The position numbers were made by a program, and so were the translations under genes. Shown piece by piece: positions 45,226 through 52,438 of a stretch of DNA of 64,000 bases. The notes under the pieces are model-generated. The model ran no database searches. It was not told the origin of the DNA and worked only from the letters and a program-made list of their open reading frames with translations. Numbering within the stretch: the first letter of the stretch is position 1; each line of letters opens with the position of its first letter. Where the stretch lies: contig NZ_CP089593.1 of assembly GCF_021249405.1 (NCBI RefSeq), positions 186,001 to 250,000 on the forward strand. The letters are read 5' to 3'. This stretch comes from Halobacterium zhouii. Lineage in GTDB: Archaea; Halobacteriota; Halobacteria; Halobacteriales; Halobacteriaceae.

Positions 45226-46056
45226 CTACTCGCGGAGGCGCTGGATGCGCTTCTCGGCGGGCGGGTGCGTCGAGACGATCTTGGCGAGGAAGCCCTTTCC
45301 TTCGCCGAAGATGCAGAGCGCCGCGACGTCCTCGTCGACCTTCGACTTCTGAGCGTGCTGGTTGCCGGCCTGGATCTTCTCGAGTGCGCGAGCGAGCGGT
45401 TCGCCGCTTCCCGTGTACTGCTTCGCGTCGGCGTCGGCGACGTACTCGCGGTAGCGGGAGATGGCGAGCACGAAGATCATCACGAAGAACTGGACGAGGT
45501 TCCCGACGATCATCGCGAGGAAGAAGTCCGCGATGTCGTTGTCGCCCGTGAACAGCACGATGAACTGCGCGGCGATGCCGACGATGGACGCGATGCCCTG
45601 CCCGATCATCATCGTGACGACGTCGCGGTTCTTGATGTGCGCGAGTTCGTGCGCGACGACGCCTTCGAGTTCGTCCATCTCCAGGGTCTGGATGAGTTCC
45701 GTGGAGATGACGACGACGCCCGCGCCCTTCCGCCCGACGGCGAACGCGTTCGGGACGCCCATGCTGGCGACCTTCATGTCGGGTTTGTCGATGTCCATGT
45801 CCGCACACAGTTCGTCGATGCGCCGGTGAATCTCGGGGTACTGACTCTCCGAGAGGTCTTCTGCGCCGACGCTCTTCAGCGCGGCGTACTTCCCGACCTT
45901 GTACTGGACGCCGACCAGGAGGACGGATCCGAGAATGGCGATCGGGACGATGCTGGCGCCGAACATGAGGTACGCGACGCCGACTGCGAGTGAGTAGAAC
46001 GCGAAGAGGATGGCACCGACGACCGCCATCCGGAGTTTGAGTCCGAAGTGTCTCAT
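45226..46056 (-). CDS. htpX: HtpX-like membrane zinc metalloprotease
   Basis: 276 residues. Two N-terminal helices (about 10-32 and 34-52), the zinc motif HELAH at 136-140, two more hydrophobic segments and a downstream Glu in SRYREYVADADA give the full M48 HtpX layout. HtpX degrades misfolded membrane proteins under stress. A TATA box (TTTAAG, minus strand, 46082-46087) is 28 bases before the ATG, so the operon starts leaderless. Confidence 0.92.
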   Translation of the reverse strand: MRHFGLKLRMAVVGAILFAFYSLAVGVAYLMFGASIVPIAILGSVLLVGVQYKVGKYAALKSVGAEDLSESQYPEIHRRIDELCADMDIDKPDMKVASMGVPNAFAVGRKGAGVVVISTELIQTLEMDELEGVVAHELAHIKNRDVVTMMIGQGIASIVGIAAQFIVLFTGDNDIADFFLAMIVGNLVQFFVMIFVLAISRYREYVADADAKQYTGSGEPLARALEKIQAGNQHAQKSKVDEDVAALCIFGEGKGFLAKIVSTHPPAEKRIQRLRE

Positions 46057-46078
46057 GACCTGAGGTTACCACTTCAAA

Positions 46079-46089
46079 GGCTTAAACCC
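46079..46089 (-). promoter_or_regulatory. TATA box for htpX
   Basis: Minus-strand GGGTTTAAGCC, centred near 46084, is 28 bases before the htpX ATG at 46056. Confidence 0.6.
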
Positions 46090-46153
46090 ATCCCCAACTT
46101 GTCGGCGACGCGGCGGCGTTCGCCGGAACGCGGTAATCGGTTCGTTCCGCGTC

Positions 46154-46897
46154 TTACTCGTCGTGTTCGGCGGAGTTGTCCTGCGGGTCGTACCCCAGCA
46201 CCTCGCGAGCGCGCTCCAGCGAGTAGTACTTGCGGTCGTTGTCCGAGATGCCGTAGACGATCTCGTAGCCGTAGGACGCGTTGAGACAGCAGTCGAAGAG
46301 GTGCGCGCAGTCCCGGTGGGAGAGCCACATTGCCTGCCCGCGCTCGTAGTCGATGGGCGGGTGGCCCTCGGTGAGGTTGCCGATGCGCACCGCGACGAAC
46401 GAGAGGTCGTGTTCGTCGTGGTAGAACCGGCCGAGCGTCTCACCTGTGGCTTTCGAGACGCCGTAGAGGTTGCCGGGGCGCGGGAGTTCCGTGCCGTCGA
46501 GGTGGAAGTCGTCGTCCGTGCGGTAGAGGTCGGGTTTGCGCTCGGTCTCGTAGTGGCCGACGGCGTGATTCGAGGACGCGAACGCGAACTTCTCGACGCC
46601 TTCGTCGACGGCGGCTTCGAGGATGGTGCGCGTGCCGTCGATGTTGTTCCGGAGGACGCTGTCCCACGGCGCCTCGGGGCGCGGGTCGCCGGCCAGGTGG
46701 ATCACCGCGTCGACGCCCGCGACCGCGTCGCGGATGGCGTCCTCGTCGGTGACGTCCGCGACGACGAACTCGTGGTCGGCGTCCTCGGTCGGCGGTTCGC
46801 GGTCGAGCAGTCGCCACTCGTACCGGTCGCCGATGCCCTCGAGGATGGCTCGTCCGACGCGCCCGGAGGCGCCCGTGAGGAGGACGCGGTCGTCCAT
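46154..46897 (-). CDS. azf: NAD-dependent short-chain epimerase-fold protein, Azf-type glucose-6-phosphate dehydrogenase
   Basis: 247 residues from the ATG at 46897. TGASGRVGRAIL binds NAD, VIHLAGDPRPEAPW follows, and GNLYGVSKATGE supplies the Tyr and Lys of extended SDRs. From memory the sequence closely follows the haloarchaeal Azf protein, an archaeal zwischenferment that oxidises glucose 6-phosphate with NAD in the oxidative pentose phosphate pathway of Haloferax. If so, this region supplies pentoses and reducing power alongside the semi-phosphorylative Entner-Doudoroff genes seen elsewhere in the window. A generic sugar epimerase is the fallback. Confidence 0.75.
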   Translation of the reverse strand: MDDRVLLTGASGRVGRAILEGIGDRYEWRLLDREPPTEDADHEFVVADVTDEDAIRDAVAGVDAVIHLAGDPRPEAPWDSVLRNNIDGTRTILEAAVDEGVEKFAFASSNHAVGHYETERKPDLYRTDDDFHLDGTELPRPGNLYGVSKATGETLGRFYHDEHDLSFVAVRIGNLTEGHPPIDYERGQAMWLSHRDCAHLFDCCLNASYGYEIVYGISDNDRKYYSLERAREVLGYDPQDNSAEHDE

Positions 46898-47157
46898 TCG
46901 AGTACGTCTCCGCGTCCGTTCGCAATGAAGGATGCGGTTCGGGTGTTGCGTGTCGGTCGGCGCGTTTCGCGCCATCGAGTTCGACTGCGCGCGCGACCAC
47001 TGGACCGGTTCGAATCGCGGCCAGCCGTTCCCTGTCCGTGGCTGTACGCCCGTTCAAGCAGTCTAGGGAGTGGTTACTGGCGGGAGCACGGCGAACGAAC
47101 TGACACGCAACTGGTCTGGAGCGACACGCCTTAGCCGCCACCGGCGGAAGAACAGGT

Positions 47158-47502
47158 ATGGAAACAGGCACTACCGCGGGGACCGACGCCGAGCAGGCGT
47201 GCTTCGAGGCGGGCATCAAGTTCGGCGCGCTCTACCACCAGTTCGCCGGGACGCCGGTGAGTCCGGAGAGCGCGTCGAGTCTGGAGACGGCCATCGAGGA
47301 GTCGATAGAGAACCAGCCGTTCTGCGAGTCCGTGACCGTGGACATTCTCACGGAGGGACTCGACACGGAACACGGGTATACGGAGTTGACGGGTGAGTAC
47401 ATGGAGGTCGAGGTGGTCGTGGAGCACGAGGGAACGAACGTGGTCGCAGTGATGGAGATGGAGGACGACTACCCGCGGATGCGGTTGGCTGACGTCTCGT
47501 GA
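47158..47502 (+). CDS. mptD: Archaeal dihydroneopterin aldolase
   Basis: 114 residues, the full length of the archaeal MptD family. The block EAGIKFGALYHQFAGTPVSP at the start is the family signature, followed by IENQPFCESV and LTGEYMEVEV. MptD converts dihydroneopterin to 6-hydroxymethyl-dihydropterin for folate or methanopterin. It is unrelated in sequence to bacterial FolB. The TGA stop (47500-47502) lies in the first unit of a 21-bp tandem repeat. Confidence 0.85.
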   Translation: METGTTAGTDAEQACFEAGIKFGALYHQFAGTPVSPESASSLETAIEESIENQPFCESVTVDILTEGLDTEHGYTELTGEYMEVEVVVEHEGTNVVAVMEMEDDYPRMRLADVS

Positions 47503-47559
47503 CCGGGTGACCGGGCCTCGTAACCCGATAACCGCGCCTCGTGACCGGCTGACCGAGCA
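47497..47559. repeat. 21-bp tandem repeat, 3 copies, starting at the mptD stop codon
   Basis: Units at 47497-47517, 47518-47538 and 47539-47559 begin TCGTGACCGG, TCGTAACCCG and TCGTGACCGG. Each unit repeats a stop codon (TGA, TAA, TGA) at the same place, and 21 is a multiple of three, so the stop is triplicated in frame. Confidence 0.88.
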
Positions 47560-47670
47560 CAGTGGACTCGGCGAACAGACGCTTCGTGACCTGCCGAGGC
47601 GGCGTCTCGCAGGCCGCCGAATTCTGGGTTCGGAGCGGCCTGTGGCGTGGTTTCACGTTCGCTCCGGGGC

Positions 47671-47681
47671 GTGTTTTTAAA
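47671..47681 (+). promoter_or_regulatory. TATA box for the coiled-coil acidic protein gene
   Basis: GTGTTTTTAAA, centred near 47678, is 28 bases before the ATG at 47706, predicting a leaderless mRNA. Confidence 0.6.
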
Positions 47682-47705
47682 CGGGGCGGGCGCGAATCCT
47701 CTGGT

Positions 47706-48110
47706 ATGAGTCAGACGTCACTCGATGACGACGAACTGTTCGGCGAGGCCGCCGAGGAGATGCGCTCGGACGTGGAGGAACACCTCGACGCGGCACACGA
47801 GGCGCTCCCGGAGGCCGCGGAGATCTGGGAGGTCGAAGCCGACAACACGCTCGGCGTGCTGAACGCGCTCCGGACCGAACTCGACGCGGAGGGCGTCGAG
47901 GACCACCTGCGTGACGCGAAGAAGGCCTTCGTGATGGGGAAGCGCGCGGACGCCTTCGAGGACGCCGAGGACCTCGAGGCGGACATCGAGAACGTCGAGG
48001 CCGTGCTCGAGGACCTCTCGTCGGCGAGCGAGCAGGTCGGCGAACTCGCGTCGACGGTGCCGTCGCTCCGCTCCGCACTGGAGGAAGCCAACGGTGACGC
48101 AGACGAGTAA
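47706..48110 (+). CDS. Haloarchaeal helical acidic protein (DUF5790-like)
   Basis: 134 residues, nearly all predicted helix, with Asp/Glu about one third of positions. The middle carries LGVLNALRTELDAEGVEDHL and AKKAFVMGKRADAFEDAEDL, then a long coiled coil. It resembles a haloarchaea-only family without known function. The TAA lies in the first unit of an 18-bp tandem repeat. Confidence 0.75.
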   Translation: MSQTSLDDDELFGEAAEEMRSDVEEHLDAAHEALPEAAEIWEVEADNTLGVLNALRTELDAEGVEDHLRDAKKAFVMGKRADAFEDAEDLEADIENVEAVLEDLSSASEQVGELASTVPSLRSALEEANGDADE

Positions 48111-48152
48111 CGGGAACGCGGACGCGTAACGAAGCGTAGACGTGTAACGAAT
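48098..48152. repeat. 18-bp tandem repeat, 3 copies, spanning a stop codon
   Basis: Units 48098-48116 (19 bp), 48117-48134 and 48135-48152 share GACG-GTAACG; each contains TAA at the same position, the first one being the true stop (48108-48110). Confidence 0.8.
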
Positions 48153-48370
48153 CGAGGCTGACGACCTGCGGCGTGAGCTGAGTCCCGACGAGTACCGGGG
48201 CGATACCGCTTCGGCGTTTCTGCAGACGGCTCGCCCTGGGGATGGTTCGTTTCAGGCTCCTGCCAGTCTCCGGATTCGCGTGGCGAGTGTCGAAGTGTTA
48301 CCGTTCGTAACGTCCGCTTATCCATCGTTTTCGGCGGCCTAAGACCGTGAAATCGTCGAAACTGACGCGG

Positions 48371-48381
48371 GTGTTATACCG
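48371..48381 (+). promoter_or_regulatory. TATA-like box upstream of the otsAB leader
   Basis: GTGTTATACCG, centred near 48376, predicts transcription from about 48403, just before a 36-codon ORF (48410-48520) that overlaps the otsAB start. The rest of the 402-bp gap 48111-48512 holds the tandem repeat and no other gene. Confidence 0.45.
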
Positions 48382-48409
48382 CTGTCTCCCGTTCGAGACG
48401 AGATAGTTC

Positions 48410-48520
48410 ATGAGCGGAATCACCCTCGGGTGCGGAAGCGTGACCCATCAGCGGAGCCAACTCGCGGCCAGGCGGGACACTCCTGCCTGGGACGAAAGGG
48501 GGTGGATCGACCGTGACTGA
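48410..48520 (+). CDS. Possible 36-residue leader ORF overlapping otsAB
   Basis: ATG at 48410 opens a 36-codon frame ending TGA at 48518-48520, which overlaps the GTG start of otsAB (48513). The ATG is about 7 bases after the predicted transcription start. The peptide (starts MSGITLGCGS) resembles nothing I know. Overlap of stop and start suggests translational coupling, but it may be chance. Confidence 0.35.
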   Translation: MSGITLGCGSVTHQRSQLAARRDTPAWDERGWIDRD

Positions 48521-51098
48521 CCACGGCGAGTCGAACGGAGACAGTGACGCGGGCGCCGAGGGCGGCTTGAACGGAGAGGATGACACGAGCCATACGACCG
48601 GCGGTGAACAGTCTGAAGCGGACGTAAAACAGCCTGAAACGAACGTCCGTGAACCGTCTGGAGCGAGCGTGAAGAACGCCGATGAACAGCCCAACGCGAG
48701 CGTGAACGGCGCTCCAGGCGCGAGCAGTGCGGACGACAGTCACGACAGCACAGACGTCAGCTACGACGCGTCGCCCGCCAGCGTGTTAGACGGCCGCGAG
48801 TTGCTCGTCGCGTCGAACCGGAAGCCGTACAGTTTCGACCGGGACGACGACGGCGATGTGACGGTGTCCAAGCCAGCGGGCGGACTCACGTCGGCGCTCG
48901 ACCCCATCGTCCAGCGGTTGTCGGGAACGTGGGTGGGGTGGGGGAGCGGCGACGCCGACTTCGACGTGGCCGACGAGCGCGGCTGCATCGAGGTGCCCCC
49001 GGAGGACCCCGAGTACACCATCCAGTGTCTCCACCTGAACGACCGCGAGGTGGAGGGGTACTACTACGGGTACAGCAATCAGGTGCTGTGGCCGCTGTGC
49101 CACGGCATGCCGTCGCGGGCGAACTTCGACGGCGAATTCTGGCGGTTCTACCAGCAGGTCAACGAGACGTTCGCGGACGCGCTCGTGGACCGCGCGGACG
49201 CCGAGGACCCCGTGGTGTGGTTCCAGGACTACCACCTGGCGCTGGCGCCGCGGCTGGTCCGGGAGCAACTCCCGGACGCGTTCCTCACGCAGTTCTGGCA
49301 CATCCCGTGGCCGTCCTGGAGCACGTTCCAGACGTGCCCCCAGCACCGCGAACTACTGGAGGGACTGCTCGCGAACGACCTGCTGGGGTTCCACGACGAG
49401 GCGTACGTCGAGGCGTTCTGCGAGTGCGTCGAGGCCGCCTTCGAGGACGCGACCGTGGACGTCGACGCGGGCACGGTGACCTACGACGGCCACACGACGC
49501 GCATCGAGTGCCACCCGCTGGGGATCGACGCCGAGCAGTTCTCGGAGATGGCGGAATCGGAGGAATCGGCGGGGTTCTGGTCCGAGTTCGCCGGCGATCA
49601 CGACCTCGGCGAGCGGGTCGCGGTCGGGGTCGACCGCCTCGACTACACGAAGGGCATCCTCCAGCGCCTCGACGCGCTGGAGCGCCTCTGGGAGCGCCAG
49701 CCGGAGCGCCGGGGAGAACTGACGTACGTCCAGAAGGCCAGCGAGTCGCGCAGCCAGATCGACGAGTACCGCGAACTCCAGTGCGAGGTCGAGCGCCGCG
49801 TCGGCGAACTCAACGACCGCTTCGGGACCGAGAAGTGGACGCCCGTGGTGTACACGACGGACCACTACTCGCGCACGGAGTTGGCCGCGCTGTACCGCAA
49901 CGCGGACGTCGCGCTCGTGAGTCCGCTCCGCGACGGGATGAATCTCGTCGCCAAGGAGTACGTGGCCTCGCAGGTCGAGCACGACGGCGCGCTCGTGCTC
50001 TCCGCGTTCGCGGGCGCCACGCAGTCCCTCGGCGACGACGCGCTCGTGGTGAACCCGAACGACGTCGAGGAGTTCGCCACCACCATCGAGGCGGCGCTCT
50101 CGATGCCCGAGCGCACCCGCACTCGGCGGATGCGTGCGCTCCGCCGCCGGGTGCACGACGAGGACAACGACGCCTGGGTGGCCGACCAGTTGGAAACGGT
50201 CGCTGCCGCCGACCACGGTGACGGCGCCGCCTCGGCGTCGCCCAACTGGCAGTCCGCACCCGTCTCCATCTGGGGACACAAGCAGCGTCTCCTCGACACC
50301 GTCCGGGCCGCCGACGGACTGCTCGTGGTGACCGACTTCGACGGGACGGCGGCGGAGATCGTCGACGACCCCGAGAGCGCATCGATGCGCGGCCGGACGC
50401 GTTTGGCTCTGGAGACGCTGGCGTCCCACCCGCAAGTGAAGGTTGGCGTCGTCAGCGGCCGGGCGCTGGAGGACGTCCGGGAGCGCGCGGACATCGACGG
50501 GGCGTGCTGGGCGGGCAACCACGGTCTGGAGTTCCACGACGGCGACACCCGCTCGGTCCACTCGGACGGCGAGCGCGCCCAGGAAGTGCTGCCGGACGTC
50601 TGTGCGGCCGTGACCGACGAGATGAGCGACATCGACGGCGTCCACGTCGAGGACAAGGGCGCGACGGCGACGGTCCACTACCGGATGGCGGACTGCGGCC
50701 GCGACGAGGTCGTGACTGCGGTCCACACCGCCATCGACGAGCACGCGGGCGGCGTCGACCTCCGGGTGACCGAGGGGAAGGACGTCGTCGAGGTCCGCCC
50801 GGACGCTGACTGGGGGAAAGGCGAGGCAGTCGAGTTGCTCCGCGACCGGTTCACGCCCGAGGGCGAGCAGTGGGTGACGATGTACGTCGGGGACGACACC
50901 ACCGACGAGGCGGCCTTCGAGACGCTCCAGGGAGAGGGCGTCGGCGTGGCCGTTGGGAAGGATACGGACGCGACGGCCGCGCCCTACGCCGTCAATGACC
51001 CGTCGGAGGTCGCCGACCTCTTCGAGTGGCTCGCCGGCACGGGACTGGCAGCCCTCGACGCCGAGCGGCGACAGGACGTCGTCGTCGAGTCCCATTGA
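48513..51098 (+). CDS. otsAB: Trehalose-6-phosphate synthase/phosphatase fusion (OtsA-OtsB)
   Basis: 861 residues from the GTG at 48513, preceded by GGGGGTGG. Residues 1-90 are a Ser/Asp/Gly-rich disordered lead. About 93-575 is a GT20 domain: SNRKPYSF and KPAGGLTSAL, FQDYHLALAP, HIPWPSW, GVDRLDYTKGI and SPLRDGMNLVAKEYVA. About 600-840 is a HAD phosphatase: VVTDFDGTAAEI (nucleophile Asp), VVSGRALEDV, and YVGDDTTDEAAF. The pair makes trehalose from UDP-glucose (or similar) and glucose 6-phosphate, a compatible solute in halophiles. HIPWPS replaces the more common HIPFPS, so a related product such as glucosylglycerol cannot be excluded. Confidence 0.88.
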   Translation: MTDHGESNGDSDAGAEGGLNGEDDTSHTTGGEQSEADVKQPETNVREPSGASVKNADEQPNASVNGAPGASSADDSHDSTDVSYDASPASVLDGRELLVASNRKPYSFDRDDDGDVTVSKPAGGLTSALDPIVQRLSGTWVGWGSGDADFDVADERGCIEVPPEDPEYTIQCLHLNDREVEGYYYGYSNQVLWPLCHGMPSRANFDGEFWRFYQQVNETFADALVDRADAEDPVVWFQDYHLALAPRLVREQLPDAFLTQFWHIPWPSWSTFQTCPQHRELLEGLLANDLLGFHDEAYVEAFCECVEAAFEDATVDVDAGTVTYDGHTTRIECHPLGIDAEQFSEMAESEESAGFWSEFAGDHDLGERVAVGVDRLDYTKGILQRLDALERLWERQPERRGELTYVQKASESRSQIDEYRELQCEVERRVGELNDRFGTEKWTPVVYTTDHYSRTELAALYRNADVALVSPLRDGMNLVAKEYVASQVEHDGALVLSAFAGATQSLGDDALVVNPNDVEEFATTIEAALSMPERTRTRRMRALRRRVHDEDNDAWVADQLETVAAADHGDGAASASPNWQSAPVSIWGHKQRLLDTVRAADGLLVVTDFDGTAAEIVDDPESASMRGRTRLALETLASHPQVKVGVVSGRALEDVRERADIDGACWAGNHGLEFHDGDTRSVHSDGERAQEVLPDVCAAVTDEMSDIDGVHVEDKGATATVHYRMADCGRDEVVTAVHTAIDEHAGGVDLRVTEGKDVVEVRPDADWGKGEAVELLRDRFTPEGEQWVTMYVGDDTTDEAAFETLQGEGVGVAVGKDTDATAAPYAVNDPSEVADLFEWLAGTGLAALDAERRQDVVVESH

Positions 51099-51194
51099 AC
51101 GCGGCTGGAACCCCTTCCTGTAGCGTACGCCGCGTTCGACAGCAGTGGAGACCACCGGGTAACGGTAGAGGGCCTCGACAGGGCTGACGGCGGC

Positions 51195-51246
51195 GGTTCG
51201 CGGCAGTGGTTCGCGCCGGCGGTTCGCTGCGGCGATTCGCCGGTTA
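51195..51246. repeat. 13-bp tandem repeat, 4 copies, reaching a stop codon
   Basis: Units of 13 bp at 51195, 51208, 51221 and 51234 share GGTTCGC. The last unit contains the TAA (minus strand, 51244-51246) of the creatininase-family gene. Confidence 0.75.
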
Positions 51247-51981
51247 CCGGTGTGGCGGGCGGGAGACGTCCCGCTCCGCGACCGCGCCGAGCAGGTCACA
51301 CAGCGAGTCGGTCGCGAGAGAGAGCAGTTCCTCGCCGCGCTCCGCGTCGCCCGCCGAGGGGTCGCCGACGACGCCGTTCTCCGTGAACTCCGCGGAGTCG
51401 TGGGCGAGATTCGTGTGCGCCGTCCACTCTCCCCAGTGGTCACTCGCGCCGTCACGGGCGGCCTCGATGCGGTCCTCGCGCACCAGTTCGGGGTCAGTGT
51501 GGCGGAGGAACGCGGTTTCGAGGGGGCCGGCGTGGCCCATGTCCGCGCTGTGGTCGCCGACCGCGTCGAACCACGTGAACGGGACGGCGTACGCGTCGTC
51601 GTGGCGAGTGATGGTCGAACAGACCTCGCCGAGCGCGGGGACGTTGCCGCCGTGGCCGTTCACGACGACGACGCGGTCCCAGCCGTGGCTGGCGAGACTT
51701 CCGACGACCTCCCGGACGTTCGTTCGGAACGTCTCGGGCTGGAGCCACAGCGTCCCCGTGAACTGGCGGTGTTCCTCGGCGACGCCCACTGGGAGCGCGG
51801 GCGCGACGACGACCTCGTCGTCGTAGGCGTCCGCGGCGGCCTCGGCGACCCGTTCGGCGGTGAGCACGTCGGTGCCGAGTGGGGCGTGCGGGCCGTGTTG
51901 TTCGGTGCTGCCGACGGGGAGCACGGCGAGGTCCGCGTCGGTCGCGTCGGCGTCCGTCCACGTCGCGTCCGCGAGTCGCAT
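51244..51981 (-). CDS. Creatininase family amidohydrolase, possible ArfB-type deformylase
   Basis: 245 residues from the ATG at 51981. The creatininase fold shows GSTEQHGPHAPLGTD (metal ligands Glu, His, Asp), NGHGGN and MGHAGPLETA. In archaea the family includes ArfB, which removes formate in riboflavin and F420 synthesis, and MftE-like peptidases; haloarchaea need ArfB for F420. The sequence alone does not separate these. It is divergent to the small gene at 52054 with 72 bases between. Confidence 0.8.
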   Translation of the reverse strand: MRLADATWTDADATDADLAVLPVGSTEQHGPHAPLGTDVLTAERVAEAAADAYDDEVVVAPALPVGVAEEHRQFTGTLWLQPETFRTNVREVVGSLASHGWDRVVVVNGHGGNVPALGEVCSTITRHDDAYAVPFTWFDAVGDHSADMGHAGPLETAFLRHTDPELVREDRIEAARDGASDHWGEWTAHTNLAHDSAEFTENGVVGDPSAGDAERGEELLSLATDSLCDLLGAVAERDVSRPPHR

Positions 51982-52053
51982 ACCGGCACCACGCACTCAC
52001 CCGGCTTGTACTCTGTCATAACGCGTTTCACGGAACCCATCCTCGGCCCTATC

Positions 52054-52272
52054 ATGCCAAAAAGTGTCACTATCGAGGAACTGGAGGAACAGCTCCAGGG
52101 GGAGTCGTACCCGGTCTCTCGGGAGTACCTGCTAGCGGAGTACGGCGACTACTCCATCGACGTGGCGGGCGGCGAGGAGTCGGTTGCGACCGTCCTCGAA
52201 CGCGTCGAGGACGACTACTTCCACGACGCGACCACCGTCCTCACGGACATCCGCGCCGGGGTCGACGTGTAG
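52054..52272 (+). CDS. Small acidic haloarchaeal protein (DUF5789/DUF2795-like)
   Basis: 72 residues from the ATG at 52054. SVTIEELEEQLQGESYPVSR and EYLLAEYGDYSIDV look like the winged, DUF2795-type small domains in which YP.s..eLl...G is the core; the C-terminal half DYFHDATTVLTDI completes it. Such proteins are often stress-linked, but no function is shown. It is preceded by a short purine-poor region without a clear ribosome binding site, so it may be leaderless. Confidence 0.7.
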   Translation: MPKSVTIEELEEQLQGESYPVSREYLLAEYGDYSIDVAGGEESVATVLERVEDDYFHDATTVLTDIRAGVDV

Positions 52273-52346
52273 CGCGACAGTGTCAGCGTGTGGTGGCTCG
52301 TGTCGGCGTGTCACCCCTGGCATCGACGCGGAACGAAAAGAGCGGG

Positions 52347-52415
52347 CGGAACGAGTGGACGAAATGACGGGGAACGAGTGGACGAAATGACGGGGAACGA
52401 GTGGACGAAAAGACC
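52347..52415. repeat. 23-bp tandem repeat, 3 copies, just after an ABC exporter gene
   Basis: Units at 52347-52369, 52370-52392 and 52393-52415 share GGAACGAGTGGACGAAA. The array is 23 bases downstream of the ABC exporter stop (minus strand, 52439) and 74 bases downstream of the plus-strand gene ending at 52272. Confidence 0.88.
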
Positions 52416-52438
52416 GGGCGGTGACACCGCGTCGCGCG

